64,000 nucleotides of DNA from Arthrobacter sp. PGP41 (GCF_002953935.1 NZ_CP026514.1:868001-932000); one strand, 5' to 3'. Counted from the stretch's first letter, positions 1 to 8,267 are shown. Notes: generated from the letters alone by a model not told the origin. Translations and numbers: made by a program.

Positions 1-1
1 C

Positions 2-178
2 GGGCACTTCGAAGGCCTGCATTTCGAAGCCGCCGCAGTGGCCCGTTGCATTGCAGCCGGACAAGCAGAAAGCCCCCAGCGTCCACTCGCTGCTTCCATC
101 CGGACGATGGAAGCAGCGGACGAAATCCGGCGCCAGCTCGGCATTAGCTTTCCGGGCGAAGGAAACCCGTCCGCTTAA
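2..178 (+). CDS. Gfo/Idh/MocA-family oxidoreductase, C-terminal end only
   Basis: This reading frame is open at the left edge and ends at a TAA at 176-178, giving 58 residues. The end of the protein reads GLHFEAAAVARCIAAG, then ESPQRPLAASIRTMEAADEI and a RRQLGISFPGE tail. That is the usual C-terminus of Gfo/Idh/MocA NAD(P)-dependent dehydrogenases, where a long helix is followed by the LGI-x-(Y/F)-PGE end. Two further genes or relics of the same superfamily follow on the same strand, which fits an inositol or sugar-acid catabolic operon. The substrate cannot be told from this fragment, and the family call rests only on the C-terminal pattern. Confidence 0.65.
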   Translation, partial: GHFEGLHFEAAAVARCIAAGQAESPQRPLAASIRTMEAADEIRRQLGISFPGEGNPSA

Positions 179-212
179 CCGTCGCTGTACACAAACCCGA
201 AAGGATGAGCCC

Positions 213-533
213 TTGGGTTACATCACCCACAACCCCACGGCAGTCCCGGTCCCGGTACGGATGGGTCTCATCGGCTCCGGCTGGATGGGCGCATTCCATG
301 CGGACAGCGTTGCCCGCCGCATCCCCGGCGTAGTCCTGGCCGCCATCGCCGACCCCAACATCGAGTCCGCCCGGAGCCTTGCCCTGGAGCGGGGCACTGC
401 CAAGGTGACGGCCAGTGCCGACGACATCTTCGCGGATCCAGTCGGCATGGAGGCGTGGGCCAGGGATGACAGCGCCGCGGCCCTCGACGCCTTCCGGACC
501 ACCTTTACCGTCTATGCAGAGGAAAAACCATGA
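213..533 (+). pseudogene. In-frame chimeric relic: Gfo/Idh/MocA N-terminus joined to a TIM-barrel isomerase C-terminus
   Basis: A frame starting at TTG 213, after an AAGGATG ribosome-binding site, encodes 106 residues. Residues 17-70 are a typical Gfo/Idh/MocA Rossmann start (MGLIGSGWMGAFHADSV, then an AAIADP strand end). The frame then passes abruptly into VGMEAWARDDSAAALDAFR and TTFT, which looks like the C-terminus of hydroxypyruvate-isomerase/IolE-like sugar isomerases. Everything between is missing: a dehydrogenase of this family has about 340 residues. I infer a deletion that fused two adjacent genes near base 437 without shifting the frame. The stop overlaps the ATG of the next gene (ATGA), so translational coupling to iolG is kept. 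A short chimeric protein could still be made, but neither parent activity should survive. Confidence 0.6.
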
Positions 534-1570
534 AGGAAGTAACGCTTGGCCTGGTAGGCGTGGGCCGGATCGGCGTGATGCACGCCGGCAACATCGCGGG
601 CCTCAACGGGGTGCTGAACCCCAAGGGCATCAACGTCAGGCTCCGGCTCACCGACGTGGCCGAAGAGCACGCCCGGACCGTGGCAGCCGGCGCGGGCGCC
701 GAGTTTCTTCCGTCCGTCGAAGCCCTCCTTGCCTCCGGCATCGACGGCCTGGTGGTGGCCACAGGCACCGCCACCCATCCTGGGCTGATCAAGGCCGGGG
801 TGGACGCGGGCATCCCGGTATTCTGCGAGAAGCCGGTGGCAATGAATGTGGCGGATGCCCTGCCCGTGCTGGATTATATCCGCAGCAAGCACGGCGTGGT
901 CCAGATCGGCCACCAGCGCCGCTTTGATGCCGGCTACCTGGAAGCCAAGCGGGCGTACCAGGCCGGCGAACTGGGCTGGATCCACTCGCTGCGTGCCGTC
1001 ACCTGTGACATGGCACCGCCTCCTGTGGAGTTCCTGGCCACATCAGGCGGCTTGTTCCGCGACTGCTCCGTCCACGATTTTGACATCCTCCGCTGGCTGA
1101 CGGGCCGCGAGATCGTTGAGGTGTACGCAAAGGGCTCCAACAACGGGGACCCGGCCATCGGCGCTGTGGGCGACGTGGACACGGCGCTCGCGCTCGTGAC
1201 GTTCGACGACGGCACCGTGGGCACTGTCTCAGCGACGCGTTACAACGGGGCGGGCCACGACGTCCGCCTGGAAATCCAGGGTTCCAAGGGATCGCTGACG
1301 GTGGGCCTGGATGAAAAAACCGCCATGGCGTCGGCCGAGCCCGGCGTGGATTTCCCGTCCGGTGAGCCGCACAGGACCTTCGCCGAGCGCTTTGACCAGG
1401 CCTACCGGTCCGAAATGGCCGCGTTCGTTGAGCTTGTCCTTGGCCAGCGTGACAACCCCTGCACACCGGAGGACGCAGTGGCCGCCTCCCGGGTGGCGGA
1501 CGCCGCCCAGGAATCGTTGGCCAGCGGTGTCCCGGTGAGGGTGGAACACGCCACGGCGGGCGTGCACTGA
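530..1570 (+). CDS. iolG: Inositol 2-dehydrogenase-like Gfo/Idh/MocA oxidoreductase
   Basis: A 346-residue protein of normal length for myo-inositol 2-dehydrogenase, which oxidises myo-inositol to 2-keto-myo-inositol with NAD+ in the cytoplasm. The N-terminal Rossmann fold carries GLVGVGRIGVMHAG at residues 7-20. The catalytic lysine is in the E100-K101-P102 motif, and the D178/H182 pair in RDCSVHDFD matches the catalytic Asp/His of IolG. The start codon overlaps the stop of the upstream chimera (ATGA). The neighbouring iolB, the sugar transporter and two sugar-type regulators support an inositol role. Related dehydrogenases for scyllo-inositol or other polyols share all these motifs, so exact substrate is inferred from context. 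Confidence 0.8.
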   Translation: MKEVTLGLVGVGRIGVMHAGNIAGLNGVLNPKGINVRLRLTDVAEEHARTVAAGAGAEFLPSVEALLASGIDGLVVATGTATHPGLIKAGVDAGIPVFCEKPVAMNVADALPVLDYIRSKHGVVQIGHQRRFDAGYLEAKRAYQAGELGWIHSLRAVTCDMAPPPVEFLATSGGLFRDCSVHDFDILRWLTGREIVEVYAKGSNNGDPAIGAVGDVDTALALVTFDDGTVGTVSATRYNGAGHDVRLEIQGSKGSLTVGLDEKTAMASAEPGVDFPSGEPHRTFAERFDQAYRSEMAAFVELVLGQRDNPCTPEDAVAASRVADAAQESLASGVPVRVEHATAGVH

Positions 1571-1601
1571 AACTCCGGGCGCGGGAGCTTGCCGTAGGTG
1601 G

Positions 1602-2618
1602 CTAGCGTCCCGCGCCGGGATCTGAGGAGCTCCGCACCACCAGCGCCGGATCGAGCTTGCGCGTGACGGAGGGGCCGGAACCGGCAAGCCGGTCCAGCAT
1701 GACCTGCGCCGCCACCCGGCCGAGTTCCCCGGCGTGCTGGTCGATGGATGTCAGTCCAATGAGGGGTGAGGCGGCCAGCTCGATGTTGTCGCAGCCCACG
1801 ATCGCCACATCGTCCGGGACCCTCAGCCCGTGCGTAGCCAGGGCCTCCATGATGCCGATGGCCGTGAGGTCGTTGTGGGCAAAGATCGCGGTGGGCAGCA
1901 CGGCGCCGGAAGCCAGGAACCGTTCCATGACGTTGCGCCCGCCGCGCTCGGTCATGTCGCTGTGCACCAGCATCGGCTCAAGGCCGAACTGCTTCATCGC
2001 GTGCAGGTAGCCTTCGCGGCGGTCGGTGTACGGCAGCCAGTCGGAGATATCCACATGGGCGATCCGCCGGTGCCCCAGCCCGTGCAGATGCTCCACGGCG
2101 AGCGCTCCGGAGCGGAAGTCATCCGTCAGGACCGAATCGACGCCGTCGACCTTTAATTCCCTGGTGATGACGACGGCGGCCGTCCCGCGCAGGGCGGCCT
2201 CCAGTTCACCGGCCAAGCCGGTGTAGCCGGCCAGGATGACCCCGTCCACGCGGAGGTCCACGAAGTTCCTCACGGCTTCCAGTTCGGTGCCGGGATCAGC
2301 GGAGCCGACGGCGACCATCACCTGGTTGCCGCTGCCGGCGAGGCCCTCGGCAATGCCGTCGTAAATGTCTGCGAAGACCGAGTTGTGCAGGTCGAGGAAG
2401 AGGACGCCCAGGGTGTTGGTGCGGTGGCTCGCGAGGCGGCTGGCAAGCCGGTTGGGGGAGTAGCCCAGGGCGGCCGCGCTTTCCAGCACCGCCGTCCGCT
2501 TGGCGGCCGAGACTTTGGGGGAATCGCGCATCACCAGGGAGACCAGCGCCCGGCTCACGCCGGCTTCGCGTGCCACGTCCTCCATGGTCACGGAGCGGGC
2601 GGGGGAAGTCTGCTTCAC
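1602..2618 (-). CDS. LacI-family transcriptional regulator
   Basis: A 338-residue repressor from GTG 2618; a longer frame upstream would run into iolB and is not needed. The N-terminus holds the LacI helix-turn-helix and hinge (TMEDVAREAGVSRALVSLVM, then LGYSPNRLASRLAS). A periplasmic-binding-protein-like effector domain with LGVLFLDLHNSVFADI and FAHNDLTAIGIMEAL follows. It is the last gene of a leftward gntR-iolB-lacI unit, 44 bases after iolB, and converges on iolG. The perfect 16-bp palindrome GTTAGAGCGCTCTAAC at 4527-4542, over the transporter promoter, has the central CG and dyad symmetry of LacI operators and is its likely target. The effector is probably inositol or a breakdown product. 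Confidence 0.88.
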   Translation of the reverse strand: MKQTSPARSVTMEDVAREAGVSRALVSLVMRDSPKVSAAKRTAVLESAAALGYSPNRLASRLASHRTNTLGVLFLDLHNSVFADIYDGIAEGLAGSGNQVMVAVGSADPGTELEAVRNFVDLRVDGVILAGYTGLAGELEAALRGTAAVVITRELKVDGVDSVLTDDFRSGALAVEHLHGLGHRRIAHVDISDWLPYTDRREGYLHAMKQFGLEPMLVHSDMTERGGRNVMERFLASGAVLPTAIFAHNDLTAIGIMEALATHGLRVPDDVAIVGCDNIELAASPLIGLTSIDQHAGELGRVAAQVMLDRLAGSGPSVTRKLDPALVVRSSSDPGAGR

Positions 2619-2662
2619 AAGACCCCACTCTGCCACGTAGCGGGTCTGCGCCGGGACCTCGT

Positions 2663-3556
2663 TCAGGCTCCGAACGGCAGCCGGGGGTCGATCTCCTGCC
2701 CGTCCCACGTCTGGCGAACCCAGCCGTGGTGGGGATCGTCGCTGATGAGCCATTCGCGCACCGGTCCCGGTCCTGCCATTACGTTCAGGTAGTACAGGTC
2801 GTAGCCGGGGGCAGCCATCGCCGGTCCGTGCCAGCCGTAAGGAACCAGGACGACGTCACCGGTGCGGACCTCGGCGGACACGTCGATGGGGCGGTCATCG
2901 GAGGCGTAGACGCGCTGGTAGCCCATGGCATCGGCATCGGCCGGTGCAGCTGAGCCGGCGGCCACCCGCGTCTCGAAGTAGTAGATCTCCTCCAGGTGGG
3001 TCTCGCCGTCCTTTTCCTCGTCATGCTTGTGCGGCGGGTACGAGGACCAGTTGCCGGCGGGAGTGAGGACCTCGCAGACGATGAACCTGTCGGCCTCGAG
3101 CGCGGCGGGCGTGCCGAAGTTGTGGACCTGGCGGGAGCAGTTGCCGGCCCCGCGCAGTTCCACCGGCGTCTCGGCGGCAGTCACCAGGCGGGTGGGGTAC
3201 GAATCCTTCGCCGGTGCCGTGGCAACCGCCACGCGGCCGCCGTCGGCCGAGCTGATGGTGACCCCCCGCCCCGTGCCGGAGTAGAGGACGTCGCTGGGGC
3301 CGTGGAACACCGATGCACGGCCTTCCAGCTGGTACTCGATGCTGTCCACCGTGACGGTAAAGGATCCATTAAGGGGCACCACAATGCGCTCCTCAGCGGC
3401 GGCGGGAAGGACGACGTCGGCCCCGGCGGCGAGGGTGCCCACCTTCAGTCCGGTGTGTGCCCAGCCGTCCACGGCAAGGGAGGAATCGGAGGTCCCGATT
3501 GAGACGTCCCATTTGCCGTCGGCGGCGGTGCCCAGGGGGTAGACCCAGTTGGTCAT
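2663..3556 (-). CDS. iolB: 5-deoxy-glucuronate isomerase
   Basis: A 297-residue bicupin isomerase of normal length. It converts 5-deoxy-D-glucuronate to 2-deoxy-5-keto-D-gluconate in myo-inositol degradation. The metal-binding cupin motif is visible as PPHKHDEEKDGETHLEEIYY, with the family's His/His/Glu ligands. The start ATG 3556 is preceded by AAGGAG at good spacing. It lies 17 bases after the gntR gene and is probably co-transcribed with it. Other pathway genes (iolC, iolD, iolA, complete iolE) are not in this window and probably lie to the left. Confidence 0.95.
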   Translation of the reverse strand: MTNWVYPLGTAADGKWDVSIGTSDSSLAVDGWAHTGLKVGTLAAGADVVLPAAAEERIVVPLNGSFTVTVDSIEYQLEGRASVFHGPSDVLYSGTGRGVTISSADGGRVAVATAPAKDSYPTRLVTAAETPVELRGAGNCSRQVHNFGTPAALEADRFIVCEVLTPAGNWSSYPPHKHDEEKDGETHLEEIYYFETRVAAGSAAPADADAMGYQRVYASDDRPIDVSAEVRTGDVVLVPYGWHGPAMAAPGYDLYYLNVMAGPGPVREWLISDDPHHGWVRQTWDGQEIDPRLPFGA

Positions 3557-3573
3557 GGAGTTGGCTCCTTGCG

Positions 3574-4314
3574 TTATCGCTGTACGAGTGTCATTTCAAA
3601 GCTGTAGGAATCGCCGCGGTACACGTGGTGCCCGGTTTCCACGCGCCGGCCGGTGTCATCCATGGCAGTGCGCTCCATGGTGACCAGCGCGGACCCGGGA
3701 GCGGTGTCCAGGAGGGAGGCCTGGTAGTCGTTGGCCACCACGGCCCCGATGCGCTGGTTGGCCAGGCGGAAGTTCACGCCGCCGCGGCGCAGGATGGCGT
3801 ACAGGCCTTCCGCGGCCAGCAACGCTTCATCCATGTCGGTGATGTCGTCACGGACCCAGTTCTCCATAAGCGCCAACGGTTTGCCCCCCACCTTGCGCAG
3901 CCGGGTGAAGTGGTAGACCTTGGAGCCCGCCGGCAACTGCAGCGTGGCCAGGGTGGCGTCGTCCGCCTCAACATGGGAGAAGCTCAGGACATCGGTGGTG
4001 GGCTTCTTGCCGTTGTTGGTGAGGTCGTCGTAGAGGCTGGAGAGCTCGAGTGGACGGCGCACCTGGCTTGAAACCACCTGGGTTCCCACGCCGCGTTTGC
4101 GCACCAGCAGGCCGGACCGGACCAGTTCGTCCATGGCCTTGCGCATCGTGGGGCGGGAAAGGTTCAGCTGCGCCGCCAGGTCAATCTCGTTGTCCAGCCG
4201 GCTGCCGGGTTCCAGCACGCCACTGAAGATGGCCGCTTCTATGCCCTGCACCACCTGGTGGTAGAGCGGGACGGGGGAGGAGCGGTCGATGCTGAGACCC
4301 AGGTTGTTCGCCAC
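3574..4314 (-). CDS. GntR/HutC-subfamily transcriptional regulator with UTRA domain
   Basis: A 246-residue regulator from GTG 4314, chosen because GAGGGA lies a few bases upstream; the more upstream ATG 4383 has no clear site. Residues 10-85 form the GntR winged helix (PLYHQVVQGIEAAIFSG, then LNLSRPTMRKAMDELVRSGL and RKRGVGTQV). The rest is a UTRA small-molecule-binding domain (LPAGSKVYHFTRLR, ALMENWVRDDI, then PGSALVTMERTA near the end). It heads the leftward gntR-iolB-lacI unit and is divergent from the inositol transporter. The inverted repeat AGGACA-N7-TGTCCT at 4400-4418, about 86 bases upstream of the start, is a likely autoregulatory site. Confidence 0.9.
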   Translation of the reverse strand: MANNLGLSIDRSSPVPLYHQVVQGIEAAIFSGVLEPGSRLDNEIDLAAQLNLSRPTMRKAMDELVRSGLLVRKRGVGTQVVSSQVRRPLELSSLYDDLTNNGKKPTTDVLSFSHVEADDATLATLQLPAGSKVYHFTRLRKVGGKPLALMENWVRDDITDMDEALLAAEGLYAILRRGGVNFRLANQRIGAVVANDYQASLLDTAPGSALVTMERTAMDDTGRRVETGHHVYRGDSYSFEMTLVQR

Positions 4315-4399
4315 GGTACTTCCCTCATGTTCCTGTTGCGGGGCGTCTTCGCCCGGGTGGGGCGTGAACGGCCGCTTTGCCACTATATGTTCGCTTGAT

Positions 4400-4418
4400 A
4401 GGACATACTATCTGTCCT
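4400..4418. promoter_or_regulatory. Inverted repeat AGGACA-N7-TGTCCT, candidate GntR operator
   Basis: Two 6-base arms, AGGACA at 4400-4405 and TGTCCT at 4413-4418, are separated by seven bases. The site lies in the divergent region just upstream of the gntR-like gene. GntR/HutC regulators usually bind dyads of this size near their own start. Assignment to this regulator is by proximity only. Confidence 0.5.
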
Positions 4419-4471
4419 TCGATCCTAGCAGGCGCTTTCCTTGGGTCAAGGGATCGGCCATGCGGCAGGGG

Positions 4472-4492
4472 ATAATGCGCTAGGCGCATTAT
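4472..4492. promoter_or_regulatory. Perfect 9-bp inverted repeat ATAATGCGC-TAG-GCGCATTAT
   Basis: Arms 4472-4480 and 4484-4492 are exact reverse complements around a TAG centre. The site sits between the GntR-type repeat and the LacI-type palindrome in the iolB/transporter divergent region. It matches neither of the other two sites, so a third regulator or a second class of site is possible. Confidence 0.5.
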
Positions 4493-4514
4493 GTACTGAC
4501 ATTAGAACTTTATG

Positions 4515-4542
4515 TTGACATGCGGCGTTAGAGCGCTCTAAC
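4515..4542 (+). promoter_or_regulatory. Transporter promoter overlapped by a LacI-type operator
   Basis: A consensus -35 TTGACA at 4515-4520 is followed 16 bases later by TCTAAC at 4537-4542 as a plausible -10. The perfect palindrome GTTAGAGCGCTCTAAC at 4527-4542 covers the spacer and the -10. A repressor bound there would block RNA polymerase, so the inositol transporter gene at 4607 is probably repressed by the LacI-type protein encoded at 1602-2618. Confidence 0.7.
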
Positions 4543-4606
4543 GTGGGTGTTACGCATCACATTCCTGACCGCTACTCCGGTCCCCGAGAGAATCTGAGAG
4601 GCAACA

Positions 4607-6022
4607 ATGCTGTTGCAGAAACAATCGCCGACCGTGCCCGGCACCCAGCGCCGCGGCTACCTCGCCCGGCTGACTGTCATCTCCACCCTGGGGGGCCTGC
4701 TCTTCGGCTACGACACCGGCGTTATCTCCGGCGCCCTGCTGTACATGAACGACTCCCTGAACATGACCGCCGTCGAGGAAGCCACGGTGGTCAGCGCCCT
4801 GCTGTTCCCCGGCGCCGCGGTGGGTGCCCTCACCGGCGGCCGCATGGCGGACAGGCTTGGCCGCAGGGGTTCCCTGCTGGTCTGCGCCCTGCTGTTCCTG
4901 TTCGGTGCCATTGGCTGCGCCATCGCCCCCACCGTGCCGTTCATGATCGCGGCGCGCATCCTGCTGGGCCTGGGTGTGGGCGCGGCGGCCGTTACCTGCC
5001 CGCTGTACCTGGCCGAAATGGCGCCCGCCCACCTGCGCGGCCGCATGGTCACCATCAACGAGCTCATGATCGTCACGGGCCAGATGCTGGCGTTCGCCAT
5101 CAACGCCCTGCTCGATGCCCTGATCCACGACACCGAGGTCTGGCGCACCATGCTGGGCATCGCGTCCCTTCCCGCCCTCGCGCTGCTCGCCGGAATGCTG
5201 ATGCTCCCCGAGTCCCCCCGCTGGTACGCCATCCGCGGCCGCCTCGAGGATAGCCGCCGTGTCCTCAACCTCAGCCGAAGCCCCGAAGAAGCCGCCAGTG
5301 AGTTCCAGGAAATTGCGGAGGCTGCGAAGACCGCCAAGGAAGAGCGCGGTCACGCCTGGCGGGACCTGCGGGACAACCCCTGGATGCGCCGCCTTCTCTG
5401 GATCGGCATTGGCCTTGCCGTCGTGCAGCAGGCCACCGGCATCAACACCGTGAACTACTACGCCCCCAGCATCCTTGAAAAGAGCGGGCTCGGCGTCAGC
5501 GCATCCCTGGTGGCCACCATCGGCGTCGGCGTGACTTCTGTGCTGATGACCATCCTCGGAATCTGGCTGCTCGGCTTCATCGGCCGGCGGAAAATGCTGA
5601 TCATCGGCTTCTCCGGAGTGGTGGGCTCCCAGGCACTGCTTGCCGTGGTCTTCCTGTTGCCCCAGTCCGACCTGGCCAGCTACACCATCCTCGCCGCCAT
5701 GATGCTGTTCGTCGCGTTCGTCCAGTGCTTCATCGGTACCTGCGTGTGGCTGCTCCTCTCGGAGATGTTCCCGCTGGCCATCCGAGGTTTCGCCATGGGA
5801 ATCGCGGTGTTCGCGCTGTGGACGGTCAACGCAGCCATCTCCTTCCTGTTCCCGATCGTGGTGGAAGCGCTTGGTTCCACCGGCACCTTTGGCCTGTTCG
5901 TCCTGGTGAACCTCGCGTCCCTGATGTTCGTCAGCAAGTTCGTCCCGGAGACAAAGGGCCATTCCCTTGAGGATCTAGAAGCGCACTTCCGCCACGGCGA
6001 AACCGTCCGGGTTCCCGCCTAG
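4607..6022 (+). CDS. iolT: MFS sugar/myo-inositol:proton symporter
   Basis: A 471-residue, twelve-helix sugar porter of the major facilitator superfamily. Family signatures are present: GGLLFGYDTGVISGALLYMN in helix 1, then GRRGS, a PESPRWYAIRGR motif after helix 6, QQATGINTVNYYAPSIL in helix 7, and PETKGHSLEDLEAHF at the C-terminus. This combination is typical of inositol/xylose-type symporters. GAGAGG lies just upstream of the ATG. The LacI-type operator over its promoter and the divergent iolB unit make myo-inositol the most likely substrate. Another polyol cannot be excluded. Confidence 0.85.
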   Translation: MLLQKQSPTVPGTQRRGYLARLTVISTLGGLLFGYDTGVISGALLYMNDSLNMTAVEEATVVSALLFPGAAVGALTGGRMADRLGRRGSLLVCALLFLFGAIGCAIAPTVPFMIAARILLGLGVGAAAVTCPLYLAEMAPAHLRGRMVTINELMIVTGQMLAFAINALLDALIHDTEVWRTMLGIASLPALALLAGMLMLPESPRWYAIRGRLEDSRRVLNLSRSPEEAASEFQEIAEAAKTAKEERGHAWRDLRDNPWMRRLLWIGIGLAVVQQATGINTVNYYAPSILEKSGLGVSASLVATIGVGVTSVLMTILGIWLLGFIGRRKMLIIGFSGVVGSQALLAVVFLLPQSDLASYTILAAMMLFVAFVQCFIGTCVWLLLSEMFPLAIRGFAMGIAVFALWTVNAAISFLFPIVVEALGSTGTFGLFVLVNLASLMFVSKFVPETKGHSLEDLEAHFRHGETVRVPA

Positions 6023-6035
6023 CAACTCCACCAAC

Positions 6036-6090
6036 GCGGGGTCAGATTCAACCCATTCCGGTGCACCGGAGAGACGGTATCTGACCCCGC
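6036..6090. repeat. Nested palindrome with GGGGTCAGAT arms
   Basis: Outer arms GCGGGGTCAGAT (6036-6047) and ATCTGACCCCGC (6079-6090) are exact 12-base complements. The 31-base loop contains a second perfect palindrome, TCCGGTGCACCGGA, at 6057-6070. It lies 14 bases after the transporter stop and 20 bases before the next start. It could act as a terminator or be a REP-like element; no T-run follows. I saw only one copy in the window. Confidence 0.6.
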
Positions 6091-6109
6091 ATTGCTTTAG
6101 GTTTAGACG

Positions 6110-7267
6110 GTGAACCTCTCCGGAAACCTGGGCCCCCACCCGCACAACCTCGAAGTCCAGGACCTGGAGAGCTTCGACCGGCTGCTCAGCGCAGGCGCCC
6201 TGGACATGCACGGCTGGCATGCACAGTCCCTGGACCTGCGGGGGAGGACCGCCGCGCTGGAAGGCATGCACGTGGAGGGTGCCATCTTCCTCGGCTGCAC
6301 GTTCGATGACGGTGCAGAGGACCTGCTCCGGCAACGGGGAGCGCTGATCTTTCCACGGCTTGAGACGGTGCCCTTCAACCCCTACCGGGCCACCCTCTAT
6401 ACGCCCCAGGAGCTCTACGCCGGGCTGCCGCACTCCGCTTATGAGCAGCTTCCGGATGCCCGGATCTACCAATGGAGCATCCACGATGGCCACCGGCACC
6501 GGCTGGACGCCACCCTTGCTTCCGCGCTTCATGACCATGCCATCGGCGACGCCCTGGACGAGCTGGCCAGGACAGGGCCCTGGCAGGGCCGTGCCATGGT
6601 CGGCGTGATGGGCGGGCACGCCGCGCAGCGTGGCAGCACGGGTTTTGCCCAGGCCGCCCTGCTGGGCCGGCTGCTGGCACAGGACGGTCGCGTGGTTGCC
6701 ACAGGCGGAGGGCCGGGCGCCATGGAGGCGGCGAACATGGGTGCGTACCTCAGCGAGGCGTCCGACGCCGAGGTGCAGGCGGCGCTGGACATGCTCGCCT
6801 CCGTCCCCGGGTTCCGTCCCTCGGTGTCCGCGTGGGCGCGCGCGGCCGCTGCCGTCGTCGAACGCTTTCCCGGCGGGACGCCGTCGCTCGGCATCCCCAC
6901 GTGGTTCTACGGGCACGAGCCGCCCAACTATTTCGCCACGCACATTGCCAAATACTTTGCCAATGCCATCAGGGAAGCCATCCTGCTGGAGCTGTGCAAG
7001 GGAGGCATCGTGTTCCTTCCCGGGGCCGCGGGCACAGTGCAGGAAATATTCCAGGACGCCTGCGAGAACTACTACGGCGCGCGGGAAACGGTCACGCCGA
7101 TGGTGCTGGTGGGCAGGCACCACTGGGAGCACCAGTACCCCGCATGGCCCATGCTCCGCAGCCTGGCAGCCGGCCGGCCGATGGAAGACCATATCTTCCT
7201 GGTGGACTCCGTGCAGGATGCGGTGGACGTGCTGCGAAGCCAACCGGGGCCAGGGCTGGCCACCTGA
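6110..7267 (+). CDS. LOG-family Rossmann protein, possible nucleotide hydrolase
   Basis: A 385-residue protein starting at GTG 6110. The middle and C-terminal parts show the lysine-decarboxylase-like/LOG fold: a GVMGGHAAQRG strand-loop, the phosphate-binding TGGGPGAMEAANMGAY, and LPGAAGTVQEIFQ, which corresponds to the PGGxGTxxE motif with Gly-Gly changed to Ala-Ala. LOG proteins of this group cleave nucleoside 5'-monophosphates. The N-terminal about 140 residues are an extension not found in classical 200-residue LOG proteins, so this belongs to the longer bacterial subgroup. The conserved Glu of the motif is kept. The substrate is unknown, and there is no cytokinin-related context. Confidence 0.7.
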   Translation: MNLSGNLGPHPHNLEVQDLESFDRLLSAGALDMHGWHAQSLDLRGRTAALEGMHVEGAIFLGCTFDDGAEDLLRQRGALIFPRLETVPFNPYRATLYTPQELYAGLPHSAYEQLPDARIYQWSIHDGHRHRLDATLASALHDHAIGDALDELARTGPWQGRAMVGVMGGHAAQRGSTGFAQAALLGRLLAQDGRVVATGGGPGAMEAANMGAYLSEASDAEVQAALDMLASVPGFRPSVSAWARAAAAVVERFPGGTPSLGIPTWFYGHEPPNYFATHIAKYFANAIREAILLELCKGGIVFLPGAAGTVQEIFQDACENYYGARETVTPMVLVGRHHWEHQYPAWPMLRSLAAGRPMEDHIFLVDSVQDAVDVLRSQPGPGLAT

Positions 7268-7295
7268 GACCCGGCGGGCATCCGGGTCCGGAGGG

Positions 7296-8240
7296 TCAGA
7301 GGTCCTTGCGGCACTGGGCCTTGCCCAGCTCATACAGCCCGTTGAGGTCTCCGGCGGACAACCCCTCGGGGGTGCCGATTTCCGGGTACATCAGCTGCGT
7401 GGGGTCCTCGACATGGTCAAGTCCCATGACGTGGCTGAGCTCGTGGAGGATCACGGCCCTGGCATACAGGTGGCCATCCGGGTTCAGGAGTTCATCGGCG
7501 ATCTGCGGTGAGTCCAGGTCCAGGCCTCCGGTCACAAAGGCTCTGGGGCCGTCGTCGTAACTGAAGTGGGTGCTGCCTCCGGTGCCGATCACCTTGCCCT
7601 TCAGCTGCGGTGCTGCTTCCGGGGTTGTCCAGGCGATGAGCAGCGGCGCCCAGCGCTCGCCGTAGGCCTCGGGCTGGTAGGGCGGCCGTTGCGGAGAGGG
7701 CTGTTCCCGGGTGGTTCCGTCGTAGATGAACTGGATTCCGGTGGCGGCCGAGATGGTGGCGATGGCCTCCATGATGAGCTGCTGCGCGCCGGCCGGTGCC
7801 AGTTCGTCGTTGACCACATAGTGCAGCGGCCTGCAGGGCGAATACCCTACGGGGCTGCCGTCCCCGTTGACCGCGAGGAAGCGGTAGGAATCGCTGCCCA
7901 GCGGCGGAGGGCTGGCGGCGGCCAGCGGGGCGTCCGACTCCTCGAGTCCCGGAGGCGGCGTCTTCGTCCGGCCCTCAGCCGGGGGTGCCTGGCCGGCCTG
8001 TCCCGTGGGGTAGGTATCCTGGTGGCCGCCTGAATCGCCGGCCTTTCCGCCTGGTTGTCCGGTTCCCGGGCCGATGCGGACATCCAGCAGTTCCTTGAAG
8101 CGCGGATCGCTGACTGCCACGGCCGCACCAAAAACTGCCGCCGTGGCCAGTCCGGCGATGACCAGGAGCCTGGCTATCCCTCGTGTGCCTCGGCGGACCC
8201 TGGCCCGCGCATGGCGGGACCCCTCGCGGCGGTCCTCCAC
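7296..8240 (-). CDS. Membrane-anchored matrixin-like zinc metalloprotease
   Basis: A 314-residue protein from GTG 8240 with a basic N-terminus and one hydrophobic segment at about residues 22-43 (LLVIAGLATAAVFGAAVAV) that should anchor it in the membrane. A Pro/Gly-rich linker follows. The extracellular catalytic part ends with the zinc motif HELSHVMGLDH and a downstream Met-turn, LMYP, the metzincin arrangement. The closing GLSAGDLNGLYELG is also typical of matrixin-like domains. The gene follows the VIT1-type gene by 27 bases on the same strand and may share its transcript. The natural substrate is not evident. Confidence 0.8.
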   Translation of the reverse strand: MEDRREGSRHARARVRRGTRGIARLLVIAGLATAAVFGAAVAVSDPRFKELLDVRIGPGTGQPGGKAGDSGGHQDTYPTGQAGQAPPAEGRTKTPPPGLEESDAPLAAASPPPLGSDSYRFLAVNGDGSPVGYSPCRPLHYVVNDELAPAGAQQLIMEAIATISAATGIQFIYDGTTREQPSPQRPPYQPEAYGERWAPLLIAWTTPEAAPQLKGKVIGTGGSTHFSYDDGPRAFVTGGLDLDSPQIADELLNPDGHLYARAVILHELSHVMGLDHVEDPTQLMYPEIGTPEGLSAGDLNGLYELGKAQCRKDL

Positions 8241-8267
8241 TAGGCTCCGCCCATTAAGATGCCACCG

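Noticed and set aside
4550..5962. A 470-codon open frame opposite the inositol transporter
   Set aside because: Composition is dominated by His, Gln, Glu and Gly with no hydrophobic core; it is a shadow of the transporter gene.
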